Part shown: positions 7,845 to 16,785 of the stretch, one piece after another
Numbering within the stretch: the first letter of the stretch is position 1
Layout of the letters: every line of letters starts with the position of its first letter
Origin: Chryseobacterium lactis
Lineage (GTDB): Bacteria; Bacteroidota; Bacteroidia; Flavobacteriales; Weeksellaceae
DNA length: 64,000 nucleotides
Assembly (NCBI RefSeq): GCF_003815875.1
Contig: NZ_CP033924.1
Span: forward strand, 372,001-436,000
Direction of reading: 5' to 3'
Program-made: the position numbers and the translations under genes
Notes under the pieces: model-generated
Seen by the model: the letters and a program-made list of their open reading frames with translations, nothing else
What the model was told of the DNA's origin: nothing
The model's database searches: none

Positions 7845-8792
7845 TTATTTATTTGCTATTTTATATCCATACATTGAGCTCGTTACCACCTCATATTTAC
7901 TTCCTGTGGATACACCCGCTACGGAAGCCATTGTTACAGTATCTCCGGCAGCCAGATAAGTCATCGTTGAAACACTTGAACCAAAAACTACGGTTGCCGT
8001 AGGTTGATAAGACTGAACTAATACAGTTCCCACATTATTAGGAGCGTAATTTTTAATCAAGTACAAGGTTGTCCAGGTAAAAGTTGGAGGAGGAGCTGGC
8101 ATTCCTCCATTATCAAATTGGGTGCTTCCATTAATTACATAATAGCCATCGGTAGGGGCCTTAAACGCTCCTGTAGCTGTATTTACAACTCCGCCTTTGT
8201 TAAGAATAGTGTTCTGGTAAACAATTGCGGTTCGAATCCATGGACTGGAAGGATTGGGAGTTGCGTCACAGCTTTGTCGGATTTGGGTAGCCTGGGTAGC
8301 AAAAGGATAGGTATTGTCTGACGAAGGCATCGTATTCGAATTCGAATATAATACCAGCTCCCATGTGGAACCAGTTGTAGTTCCTTTACTTACCAGAAAT
8401 GCATAATATCCGGTAGGAATTGTAAGGGTAGAAACTCCGGCACCGATGCCGTTTTGATTATCGATGAGCTCCGAACCATTAGCAGCAATAAAAAGATCTC
8501 CTGTTCCTGTATTCTTAAAATGGTAAGTGCGTCCTGCAAAATTACCGGCTCCATTGATCGCTGCAGGTAAAGTAAGAGTTCCGTTGCCAGCTGAATTATA
8601 AGCGATATAGTAATCATTAGCTCCTACCAAGCCCCCAGTAGAGACTGTTTTATATGCCGCTGCAAAAGAACCGTTTACCGTCAGACTACTGCCGGGATTG
8701 GGAGTATTTACTCCTATATTACCACTCTGAGCATTGACCATCGCACAGCCTAAACCTGTTAAGAAGGTCATGAAAAGTAATTTTTTTCTCAT
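7845..8792 (-). CDS. Secreted protein with possible C1q-like C-terminal domain
   Basis: A 315-residue protein with a signal peptide (MRKKLLFMTFLTGLGCAMVNA, then QSGN) followed by NIGVNTPNPGSSLTVNGSFA, the motif common in secreted Bacteroidota proteins. The C-terminal half (from about residue 165) has the pattern of a C1q/TNF-like jelly roll: TATGAFKAPTDGYYVINGS, WTTLYLIKN, and a final SMYGYKIA strand. This suggests an adhesive, trimeric surface protein, but the assignment is by pattern only. It lies downstream of a two-component system on the same strand, with a 176-bp gap that makes independent transcription possible. Confidence 0.6.
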   Translation of the reverse strand: MRKKLLFMTFLTGLGCAMVNAQSGNIGVNTPNPGSSLTVNGSFAAAYKTVSTGGLVGANDYYIAYNSAGNGTLTLPAAINGAGNFAGRTYHFKNTGTGDLFIAANGSELIDNQNGIGAGVSTLTIPTGYYAFLVSKGTTTGSTWELVLYSNSNTMPSSDNTYPFATQATQIRQSCDATPNPSSPWIRTAIVYQNTILNKGGVVNTATGAFKAPTDGYYVINGSTQFDNGGMPAPPPTFTWTTLYLIKNYAPNNVGTVLVQSYQPTATVVFGSSVSTMTYLAAGDTVTMASVAGVSTGSKYEVVTSSMYGYKIANK

Positions 8793-8968
8793 AATCTAGA
8801 ATCTAAGGGAATTTAATATCAATCATACTATCAACCCGTCACTTCATTGATGCAACAGGATTTTTCACAGGACCAACTTACTGCGAAAAATGAGGATATT
8901 GCTTATAGATTCTGTACGCATTTTTTTACAAGATCGTACTGGTATTATGACATTATTGAGTGGTACAG

Positions 8969-9583
8969 TTAATGCAATTCGTTGTAAATTGCCAGTAACT
9001 CAACTATATTGGTAATCTTTAATTTTTGGTAAATCCTTCTTTTGTAAGTTCCAACAGTTGACTCCTGAATATCCAGTATGTTGGCCACCTCAAGATTTCC
9101 GTTTCCTTTTGCCAGAAGGTTAAAAACCTGCAATTCTCTTTCGGATAGGAGTTCCGACGCTTTTTTGTTTTTCGCCCCTTTCACCATTTCATTCAGTACT
9201 TCAGGGGTATAATAGTAGCCATCTTTAAAAATACCTTCAATTGCTTTCACAAAGCTTGCGGAATCACTCAATTTATTTAAAAAACCATCGGCACCTTCTT
9301 CAATATACTGAATGGCAATATTTTCTTTATAGGAAGTGAATATTAAAACCTTGGTATCTTCGGATATGTTTTTAATTTCTTTAACCATTGATTTAAGAAT
9401 ACTTCCCGGAAGTTCAATATCAAGGATGACCAGGTCAAATTTTTCTGTTTCTACTTTCTGTTTAACTTCCTGATAGGTCTCCGCAAAACCGATTTCAAAA
9501 TAATCAAAATTTTTCTCCAGAATCATGGCTGTCCCGATTCTTACCACATGATGGTCATCTGCAATTAATATTTTTTTTGTCAT
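8969..9583 (-). CDS. NarL/LuxR-type response regulator
   Basis: A 204-residue regulator. The receiver domain (about residues 1-120) has the acidic pair D9-D10, phosphoacceptor D55 in LVILDIELPG, T83 and K104. The C-terminal domain (about 140-204) is a LuxR-type helix-turn-helix with LSERELQVFNLLAKGNGNLE and STVGTYKRRIYQKL. Its start overlaps the stop of the sensor kinase by 4 bp (ATGA-type), so the two are translationally coupled partners. The regulon is not known; the adjacent C1q-like gene is a candidate. Confidence 0.92.
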   Translation of the reverse strand: MTKKILIADDHHVVRIGTAMILEKNFDYFEIGFAETYQEVKQKVETEKFDLVILDIELPGSILKSMVKEIKNISEDTKVLIFTSYKENIAIQYIEEGADGFLNKLSDSASFVKAIEGIFKDGYYYTPEVLNEMVKGAKNKKASELLSERELQVFNLLAKGNGNLEVANILDIQESTVGTYKRRIYQKLKITNIVELLAIYNELH

Positions 9584-12549
9584 ATTTTAATAATGATTTT
9601 AATGATTGTTCCCTTCGGAGTATTTTTATGAAAAGTCATTTCAGAATCAATTTTCATCATGAGCTGAACGACCATGTGTAATCCGAGTCCATAATTTTTG
9701 AAAATCAGATTTTCTTTTTTATGAAACAAACCGAAATAATAGGTTCTCTGGTCATCAGACATCCCACTGCCCGTATCGGCAATACAGATTTCCAGATGAG
9801 AATGAGTTGAGGATGATGTTATCACGATCTCTCCATCTGTTGTGTTTTTTACTGCATTATCAATGATATTATGGAAAATGGCCAGAAGAATATTTTTATT
9901 AACAGTTGTTGATGCATGATGATCGCAAAAATTATAGATAAATGTATTTTTCCGGGCAGCAATCTCTTCAAACAAGAGCTTTTTAGCCTCAATTAAATCA
10001 TGAATAATATGTTCCTCTTCTTCTGTATTTTTTTGTTTATACAATTCCGTATATTCTTTAAGGCTTAAAGTAAACTTATACAGCTGTTCGGAAGTTTTAT
10101 AAATACTGTCAAAATATTTTTTCTGATTTTTGGGATCTTCAGATTCGTATAATTCCTGTGACAAAAGGGAAATAAATTTTACCGGGGTGGTAATATCATG
10201 GCTTATGCTCTCTATCAGTTTTTTTTGGTAATCGGACTCATTTTTAAGCTTATTATGAGTCTCCTTTAATTCCCTGTCTCTGTGAACAAGAGTATTTTTT
10301 AATACTTTATTCTTTAATCTTAAAAAATTAGTTCTGATCTGAAGGATAATGACAAAAGCCAACATAACGAGCCCTACTATCAATATTCTAAAGGTAAGCG
10401 TCTGATAAAAATAGGCTTCAATCTCCACCGACAGACTTTTATACACAAATTTTCCGCCTTCTGAAGATAAAAATCTAATCTGCAAACTATATTTCCCGGG
10501 TTCTATATTGGCTAATCTGAAAGTCTTATCATTTTTAATATTAACCCATTGATTGTCTTCTCCTCCCATCAATTTTGCCTGAAGATAAATATTCTCCAGA
10601 TCAGCATAATAAGGAAGATCAATGTATATATCAGCATTTTTATACCCGGGTTTTAGAAGAAGCTTATCTCCTATCTGAACTATTTGTCCTTTTACTCTTG
10701 CTTTCTCAAGATAGATATCTTGTGTTCCGGGATAATAGGTTTTAACATTTTGAGGGGTAAAGAATACAAACCCGGCCATCGAAGGAAAAACAAATTGCCC
10801 ATCCTCAAGAATATGACCGCAAGGATAAGCACTGCCATTGAATTCATTATTCAAAAAACCATGATCTTTAGTGTAGCGGTAGTAGGTAACAATTCCTTTT
10901 TGAAACTCCATATACCGGAGGAGTATGTTTTTATTGACTCTAAACAATCCGTTATCAGACGAGATCCATACATTGGAATTCTTATCCTCCAACAGATAAT
11001 GAGCATTGGCCAGGAAATTATTTTTATCCACAGGAAGCTTAATTGCTTTCTGATTTTTTATCAGATAAATTCCACGATTGTAGGTCGTGAACCAGATATT
11101 TCCATCCCCGGTTTGTATGATTTGTTTTACAGGAAGGCCCTTTCCTATATGCTCCACTACTTTATTCTGCGAGAGAGAGAAAACATCAACTCCACTACTG
11201 CCTCCTAGGTAAAGAAGATCTTCATTGTACCTTAAAACCGTGTCAATATTATCATGACAGGGAATACGCCTCTCAATTTTGTTAAAATTATCGTGACTAA
11301 ATAGATAAAGATACGGCTGCTTTCCACTTACAACAGATGCCATATACAATCCTCCACTTTTATATATTCCGTCAATCTCTTTTTCTTTAAACGAAATGGA
11401 ATCATACTTAGTAAAACCGGTATTTTTATATCGTACATGAATAGAATTGTTTTCTCTGTACACAAGATTTCCTGAATTATCCCGAAAAATATATCGCTTA
11501 TCATAAGATTGAGGAACTTTATACAATCTTTCGGACCTGTCTTTATAATATGTGATTCCTTCCTGAGTCAGTATAGAACTATTACCATACGGAATTGATG
11601 CATAACAGACCTCATCCTGGTACGGCAGATTTTTTACAGAAACAGAAAAATCAGAAAGACTTAAAATTTTCAATCCATTAATAGAGCTTCCAATATATAA
11701 TTTATTAAAAACCTCATCATAGAACATAGCCCCTGAAATTTCCTTATCAATCTCTTTATATTCTAATACATAAGAAAGCTTCAGATTGCCATCCGAAAAC
11801 TGACTTTTGTAGATCTTCCCATGATTGATCATAAAAACCTGGCCGGATATCTGCTGCCAGTAGACTTTTGTATCGGGATCGGTATAAAGAGATGGAGCAT
11901 TGATATAAGAATATTTCCCCTGATACAATTGCAATATCTGTTTCTTTTCGGGATCAGCAATAAAAACATATTCACCATGAACAAACAATCGTTTTAACCG
12001 ATTACGTGAAAACTCCAGGGCTACTTTTGTTTCTTTTTTATTTTTTTGATCAACATAAATAATACTGTTGTTCTCAAAATAGTAAGCACCTTTTTCCAGT
12101 TGAATAAAGTAAGAATCAATATAGGAAACGAATCTTACGGTAATATTATTTTTGACAAGCCTCTTCCCTATTTTGCCGTGCGTTGTCGCAGTGGTATTCG
12201 GGTTGGTAACGATATTAGAAGATGCGGGATGAGGATATCTTTGGGAAATCAGCAACCCGTCTTTTTCGGAATCATTAAAAATAGTGATCCTGTCATTGAT
12301 AATGTTACCATAGAAATCCCCGAAGCTTAAATTTTCAAACTTAAAATTATTGTATTGCGTAAATCGACTTCCATCATAGCGAACAACTCGCCCCTCCATA
12401 GACAGCCAGATAAAGCCATACCTATCCTTCACAATGTCTTTGATACTGTTTTGAGGCAAACCGTTATCCATATTATACGATTGAATCGTATAGCTTTGTC
12501 CGTTGACAGATAGAAAAAGCATCAATAAAATAAAGGACAGGAGCTTCAT
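9580..12549 (-). CDS. Propeller-sensor histidine kinase
   Basis: A 989-residue membrane sensor kinase. A signal peptide is followed by periplasmic beta-propeller repeats of the two-component regulator propeller type (YTIQSYNMDNGLPQNSIKDI, RYGFIWLSMEGRVVRYDG, GDGNIWFTTYNRGIYLIKN), a Y_Y_Y-type Ig-like domain (about 610-690), one transmembrane helix near residue 715, then the kinase core. H-box ISHDITTPVKF carries the phosphoacceptor His; the ATP domain shows NIIDNAVKNT, ADTGSGMS and GLGLHMVVQL. This is the sensor half of a Bacteroidota hybrid system, but the regulator is a separate NarL-type protein rather than a fused AraC output. The ligand, often a glycan or peptide in this family, is unknown. 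Confidence 0.9.
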   Translation of the reverse strand: MKLLSFILLMLFLSVNGQSYTIQSYNMDNGLPQNSIKDIVKDRYGFIWLSMEGRVVRYDGSRFTQYNNFKFENLSFGDFYGNIINDRITIFNDSEKDGLLISQRYPHPASSNIVTNPNTTATTHGKIGKRLVKNNITVRFVSYIDSYFIQLEKGAYYFENNSIIYVDQKNKKETKVALEFSRNRLKRLFVHGEYVFIADPEKKQILQLYQGKYSYINAPSLYTDPDTKVYWQQISGQVFMINHGKIYKSQFSDGNLKLSYVLEYKEIDKEISGAMFYDEVFNKLYIGSSINGLKILSLSDFSVSVKNLPYQDEVCYASIPYGNSSILTQEGITYYKDRSERLYKVPQSYDKRYIFRDNSGNLVYRENNSIHVRYKNTGFTKYDSISFKEKEIDGIYKSGGLYMASVVSGKQPYLYLFSHDNFNKIERRIPCHDNIDTVLRYNEDLLYLGGSSGVDVFSLSQNKVVEHIGKGLPVKQIIQTGDGNIWFTTYNRGIYLIKNQKAIKLPVDKNNFLANAHYLLEDKNSNVWISSDNGLFRVNKNILLRYMEFQKGIVTYYRYTKDHGFLNNEFNGSAYPCGHILEDGQFVFPSMAGFVFFTPQNVKTYYPGTQDIYLEKARVKGQIVQIGDKLLLKPGYKNADIYIDLPYYADLENIYLQAKLMGGEDNQWVNIKNDKTFRLANIEPGKYSLQIRFLSSEGGKFVYKSLSVEIEAYFYQTLTFRILIVGLVMLAFVIILQIRTNFLRLKNKVLKNTLVHRDRELKETHNKLKNESDYQKKLIESISHDITTPVKFISLLSQELYESEDPKNQKKYFDSIYKTSEQLYKFTLSLKEYTELYKQKNTEEEEHIIHDLIEAKKLLFEEIAARKNTFIYNFCDHHASTTVNKNILLAIFHNIIDNAVKNTTDGEIVITSSSTHSHLEICIADTGSGMSDDQRTYYFGLFHKKENLIFKNYGLGLHMVVQLMMKIDSEMTFHKNTPKGTIIKIIIKI

Positions 12550-12576
12550 TCAGTTAGGCCGGCATTATTTACAAGA

Positions 12577-12584
12577 CAAATATA
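12577..12584 (-). promoter_or_regulatory. -7 box of the sensor kinase operon
   Basis: TATATTTG on the minus strand, exact TAnnTTTG, 28 bp upstream of the kinase start. Confidence 0.45.
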
Positions 12585-12754
12585 TTATAGAAAATTATAA
12601 TTATTGTAAATATTTATCCACAATTATGTGAATTTTTTTCTACATAATTATTTATGAATACTATATCTATTATAATATATTTAATACAATAAATACTTGT
12701 TCCCCCTTCAGGCGTTTAAATCAGGCTTACCACTAGAAACACAAGCTTTGCAAC

Positions 12755-12795
12755 AAATAATAACCTCCTTCAGGTATATGAGGAGGTTGTTATTT
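12755..12795 (-). terminator. Terminator after the XRE gene
   Basis: A stem of about 15 bp (arms ending AACCTCCT and AGGAGGTT, one G:U wobble) with an 11-nt loop. It lies directly past the XRE stop at 12822. Confidence 0.75.
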
Positions 12796-12821
12796 TATAT
12801 TACTAAAATTTAATATAAAAG

Positions 12822-13118
12822 CTACAGGTATTCTTTCGGAATTGAAATATTATTTTTTTTCATATACTCTACCAATCCCTGATATTTATCTTCATATACG
12901 TCATCCACTCCACATTTATGAGAGATGCTACAGATATCAGATGGCCTGATCTCTAAAATATCAGATATTTTAGTCAGGATATCCAGGTTAATCTTCACCT
13001 TGGAGTTTTCAATATCGGAATAGGCTTTCTGGGAAATTCCCATTTCAAAGGCCATGTACTCCTGCGTAAGATCTCTGCTCCTACGGATTTTTCTGATATT
13101 TTGTCCACATACTTTCAT
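12822..13118 (-). CDS. XRE-family helix-turn-helix regulator
   Basis: A 98-residue protein. Residues about 6-62 form a Cro/C1-type DNA-binding domain (IRKIRRSRDLTQEYMAFEMG, ISQKAYSDIENSKVKINLD, ILTKISDILEI). A C-terminal extension (SHKCGVDDVYEDKYQGLVEY) may mediate dimerisation. It is divergent from the cbb3 oxidase genes with 182 bp between start codons, so control of the oxidase is possible but unproven. No toxin partner is adjacent, so I do not call it an antitoxin. Confidence 0.85.
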   Translation of the reverse strand: MKVCGQNIRKIRRSRDLTQEYMAFEMGISQKAYSDIENSKVKINLDILTKISDILEIRPSDICSISHKCGVDDVYEDKYQGLVEYMKKNNISIPKEYL

Positions 13119-13174
13119 CGTTTTTGTTTTAGTAGTTTTCGGTATACTTTAGAAGATTATCTATTAGCCTTCAA

Positions 13175-13182
13175 CAAAGTTA
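13175..13182 (-). promoter_or_regulatory. -7 box of the XRE gene
   Basis: TAACTTTG on the minus strand, exact TAnnTTTG, 57 bp upstream of the XRE start, inside the intergenic region shared with ccoNO. Confidence 0.45.
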
Positions 13183-13300
13183 ATAAATACCTTTGGCAAA
13201 ACATTATACACGTTACATGATATTTATTTTCAATATAGAAAAAGGCGAAAATAAGCTTCTTTCAGAGAAAATATCACTTCGGTAAACACTATTGGAATTT

Positions 13301-15580
13301 ATGGAGACGCAAAAATTTAATTATGACAATAATATTGTCAGGGCATTCCTCTATGCTACTATCGTATTCGGACTTGTCGGATTTCTGCTGGGGCTTACTG
13401 CCGCATTGATGCTTTTTTATCCTGAATTACCTGAATTTTTATTCGGTACAGACGACACTACGATTAAAAGTTTAGCATCGGGCAATATTCAGGGATTAAT
13501 CAATACTCAGGGAGCGATGGGCTTCGGAAGAATCAGAATGCTCCATACAAGTGCCGTAATTTTTGCTTTCGTTTGTAATTCCTTTTTCTGTGGCGCCTAT
13601 TACAGTATGCAAAGGCTGCTGAAAACAAGAATGTATAGTGATACTCTTTCATGGATTCATTTCTGGTCATGGCAGTTGATGATTATCAGTGTCGTTATTA
13701 CTTTCCTGATGGGAATCAATACTTCTAAAGAATATGCCGAACACGAATGGCCAATCGACATTTTAATTACCTTCTCATGGGTCATCTTCGGAATCAATAT
13801 GTTCGGAACCATTGCTAAACGAAGAGTAAGACATTTATATGTTGCAATCTGGTTTTACCTGGCTACATGGATTGCCGTAGCGATGCTGCATATCTTTAAT
13901 AACCTGGAGGTTCCGTTATCTTTCACAAGCTGGAAATCTTATTCTGTATATGCAGGTGTAAAAGACGCCTTAGTACAATGGTGGTATGGGCACAATGCAG
14001 TAGCATTCGTACTGACTACCCCTGTATTAGGTCTGATGTATTACTTTATGCCAAAAGCGGCACAACGCCCGGTATTTTCATACAAATTATCTATTATCCA
14101 CTTCTGGTCGTTGATTTTCGTATACCTTTGGGCCGGCCCTCACCACCTGCAATATACAGCATTACCTGCCTGGGCCCAGGCTGTAGGTACCGGATTCTCT
14201 ATCATGTTGATTGCACCATCATGGGGAGGAATGCTGAATGGCCTTCTTACCTTAAGAGGAGCCTGGGATAAAGTAAGAGAAAATCCTATCCTTAAATTCT
14301 TTGTAGTCGCCGTTACCTGCTATGGGATGGCAACCTTCGAAGGTCCTTTATTAGCAACAAAATCTTTAAATAAAATCGGGCATTATACCGACTGGGTAAT
14401 TGGCCACGTACACTTGGGAGCTCTTGGATGGAATGGTTTCATGGCCTTCGGGGTGATCTATTATCTGGTTCCGATCATGTGGAAAACTCAACTTTGGTCT
14501 AAAAAATTGGCCAACTGGCACTTCTGGCTGGGAACATTAGGAATTATTTTCTATGCAGTACCCATGTATATTTCAGGATTCACCCAAGGATTGATGTGGA
14601 AACAATTCAACCCGGACGGCACCTTGTTATGGAAAAACTGGCTGGATACGGTTACAGCGATTATTCCTTACTTTAAAATGAGATTCCTGGGCGGAATTCT
14701 TTATCTGTCCGGAGCCATTTTAATGGTCATCAATGTTATTAAAACCATCAAAGCCGGTTCATTCCAGAAAGAAGTTCCCGCAGAAGCACCTGCATTGGCT
14801 AACATTGGCACCAACAGAAAAGAAGGAGAAGGCGTACACCTTTGGCTGGAGAGAACACCTGTACTGCTTTCTATCCTGGCATTCATTACCATAGCAATCG
14901 GTGGGCTTGTGGAAATTGTTCCTACTCTGTCATTAAAACAAAGTGTTCCTACCATTACTTCGGTAAAACCATACACTCCATTGGAGCTGGAAGGAAGAGA
15001 TTTATATGTTCGTGAAGGATGTAATTCTTGTCACTCACAGATGATCAGACCTTTCCGTGATGAAGTGTTAAGATTTGAAGGAAAAAATGGTCAGTATTCT
15101 AAAGCTGGAGAGTTTATTTATGACAGGCCATTCTTATGGGGATCTAAAAGAACAGGTCCGGACCTTCACAGAGAAGGTGGCAGAAACCCGGATTCATGGC
15201 ATTTTAAACATATGTATAACCCAAGAATTACTTCTGCAGGCTCTATCATGCCACGTTTCCCATGGTTAATTACCAACAAACTGGATCGGACTCAAATGGT
15301 AGATAAAATGAAGCTGATGAAAAACTCCTTCGATGTTCCTTATACAAAAGCTCAGATCGACTCTGCCAATCAATGGGCAGACAACCAGTCTAAAGCAATT
15401 GTAGAAAGAATTTATTCAGAAGCTACAGACGTAAAAGATCAGATGGTAAAAGAAAAAACAGCAAAAGGATCTGCTTATGTACCTCTTGAACAGAGAGAAA
15501 TTGTAGCCATGATTGCCTACCTGCAAAGATTAGGTACGGATATCAAAACCACACAGATTCAAACAGCGAGTGTTGAGTAA
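13301..15580 (+). CDS. ccoNO: cbb3-type cytochrome c oxidase, fused subunits I and II
   Basis: A 759-residue fusion of CcoN and CcoO, typical of Bacteroidota. The CcoN part (to about residue 500) has the metal ligands with the spacing of characterised cbb3 enzymes: H82 and H371 (low-spin haem), H231, H281 and H282 (CuB; GHNAV, GPHHLQY) and H369 (high-spin haem; GHVHLG). After a linker and one membrane helix, the CcoO part has a c-type haem site CNSCH at 574-578 and an IMPRFPW methionine-ligand segment. It reduces oxygen to water while pumping protons at the inner membrane, usually at low oxygen. I chose the ATG at 13301 over an in-frame TTG three codons upstream. ccoP follows 18 bp downstream. 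Confidence 0.95.
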   Translation: METQKFNYDNNIVRAFLYATIVFGLVGFLLGLTAALMLFYPELPEFLFGTDDTTIKSLASGNIQGLINTQGAMGFGRIRMLHTSAVIFAFVCNSFFCGAYYSMQRLLKTRMYSDTLSWIHFWSWQLMIISVVITFLMGINTSKEYAEHEWPIDILITFSWVIFGINMFGTIAKRRVRHLYVAIWFYLATWIAVAMLHIFNNLEVPLSFTSWKSYSVYAGVKDALVQWWYGHNAVAFVLTTPVLGLMYYFMPKAAQRPVFSYKLSIIHFWSLIFVYLWAGPHHLQYTALPAWAQAVGTGFSIMLIAPSWGGMLNGLLTLRGAWDKVRENPILKFFVVAVTCYGMATFEGPLLATKSLNKIGHYTDWVIGHVHLGALGWNGFMAFGVIYYLVPIMWKTQLWSKKLANWHFWLGTLGIIFYAVPMYISGFTQGLMWKQFNPDGTLLWKNWLDTVTAIIPYFKMRFLGGILYLSGAILMVINVIKTIKAGSFQKEVPAEAPALANIGTNRKEGEGVHLWLERTPVLLSILAFITIAIGGLVEIVPTLSLKQSVPTITSVKPYTPLELEGRDLYVREGCNSCHSQMIRPFRDEVLRFEGKNGQYSKAGEFIYDRPFLWGSKRTGPDLHREGGRNPDSWHFKHMYNPRITSAGSIMPRFPWLITNKLDRTQMVDKMKLMKNSFDVPYTKAQIDSANQWADNQSKAIVERIYSEATDVKDQMVKEKTAKGSAYVPLEQREIVAMIAYLQRLGTDIKTTQIQTASVE

Positions 15581-15598
15581 TATTAAAATTGTATTGCA

Positions 15599-16486
15599 AT
15601 GAAAACGAGAACCCCAATTTCAGTATATATCGCAGTAACGATAGGTTTAACGATCATGGCCTTTGAAATGTTTGCCAGTGATTCAGGATATTTTACTTCG
15701 CCGTTTTTCTGGGCGCTGATATTAATTGCCATCATTCTTCTGATGATCATGAATTCTATCGGAGATATGATTGAAAATGAAAGCTTCAGCAGACTTTCAG
15801 AGGAAGAAAAAAAACAGTACCTGGCAGAAAAAAGTGTTCCTTATTATCAGAAACTATGGAATTCTGCCTTCAAAAAACAATCAGTCACTGAAGAAAAAGA
15901 TATTCTTATTGACCACGGTTTTGATGGAATCACGGAGCTTGATAATTCACTTCCAAAATGGTGGATCGGCCTGTTCTGGTTCGGATGTATTTTCTGCGTA
16001 GTATATCTGACAGCATTTTCTTTCACAGATTATGCCCATCCGGAAGCCGAATATACCAAAGAAACGAAAACCATGCTGGCTTCCATCGCAGAATATGAAA
16101 AAACAGCTCCCCAGATCAATCTGGAAACGGCAAAATACAGCGCAGACAATATTGCAGAAGGTCAGGAACTTTTCAAAACCAATTGCGTAACCTGTCATGG
16201 TGACGGTGGTAAGGGAGGAATCGGCCCTAATCTTACCGACACGCATTGGATCAACATCAAAGAAAAAAGCTTATTCAAAAATGTTTTCTGGATGCTTGAG
16301 AATGGTTCACCCAACAACCCTACGATGAGGCCTTTTATTAAAGAGGGAACAATCACAGGAAAAGATGCTGAAAAAATTGCGGCTTACATTTATCACATCA
16401 ATCAGGAATCTTCTCCAATCACAGCAGCACAAGGTGGTGCCGCACCGCAGGGAGAAGAAGTGAAATGGGAAAACGGAAACAATTAA
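15599..16486 (+). CDS. ccoP: cbb3 oxidase subunit III, mono-haem CcoP
   Basis: A 295-residue membrane-anchored cytochrome c. The N-terminus has two hydrophobic helices (about 5-50), then a charged stretch and the CcoP N-terminal domain signature HGFDGITELDNSLPKWWIG (about 103-121) with a third helix. Only one haem c motif is present, CVTCH (C196, C199, H200), with the Met-ligand region NPTMRPF; the proteobacterial subunit has two haems. It passes electrons to CcoO. The gene is in an operon with ccoNO. No ccoQ, ccoG, ccoH or ccoS is found in the window. Confidence 0.92.
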   Translation: MKTRTPISVYIAVTIGLTIMAFEMFASDSGYFTSPFFWALILIAIILLMIMNSIGDMIENESFSRLSEEEKKQYLAEKSVPYYQKLWNSAFKKQSVTEEKDILIDHGFDGITELDNSLPKWWIGLFWFGCIFCVVYLTAFSFTDYAHPEAEYTKETKTMLASIAEYEKTAPQINLETAKYSADNIAEGQELFKTNCVTCHGDGGKGGIGPNLTDTHWINIKEKSLFKNVFWMLENGSPNNPTMRPFIKEGTITGKDAEKIAAYIYHINQESSPITAAQGGAAPQGEEVKWENGNN

Positions 16487-16522
16487 AAATTTATTACCTC
16501 AATGATATAAACAAACCATGCC

Positions 16523-16613
16523 AGCCCCCTTTACAACTACACTAACATTTGAATTTTCATTTTTGCTAACTAACCTTTTCAACATTAAAAAATGATATAA
16601 AGGGGGCTTTTTT
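16523..16613 (+). terminator. Long-loop inverted repeat / terminator after ccoP
   Basis: AGCCCCCTTTA at 16523-16533 and its perfect complement at 16598-16608 are 64 nt apart, and the right arm is followed by TTTTT. It lies 37 bp past the ccoP stop and probably ends that transcript, but the large loop is unusual for a simple terminator. Confidence 0.6.
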
Positions 16614-16759
16614 AAAGAATAAAATCCACACCTTGGCTCGTCTTACTCAACTATTCACTTGACAACTACTAAACTAAAAATTCCATAATAAGGCAGCCAA
16701 GGCAGGATTTTTGCATTCGTAAAGGGTACCACAACAAAGTGTAAATAATTTAGTATTAT

Positions 16760-16767
16760 TATCTTTG
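16760..16767 (+). promoter_or_regulatory. -7 box of tamB
   Basis: TATCTTTG, an exact TAnnTTTG match. It overlaps the first in-frame TTG of the tamB frame (16765), so transcription must begin downstream of that codon and the true start must be later. No -33 TTTG at the expected spacing. Confidence 0.55.
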
Positions 16768-16785
16768 TTAGAAACCACACCGAAT

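Noticed and set aside
10684..11208. A 174-codon plus-strand open frame inside the propeller kinase gene
   Set aside because: It is antisense to a well-supported propeller domain and lacks any recognisable protein pattern.
12822..13118. XRE protein as an antitoxin
   Set aside because: No small partner gene adjoins it; it stands alone with its own promoter and terminator.
16518..16595. A 25-codon frame (starting MPAPFTTT) inside the long inverted repeat after ccoP
   Set aside because: It spans the hairpin arm and has no signal or coding bias; most likely chance.
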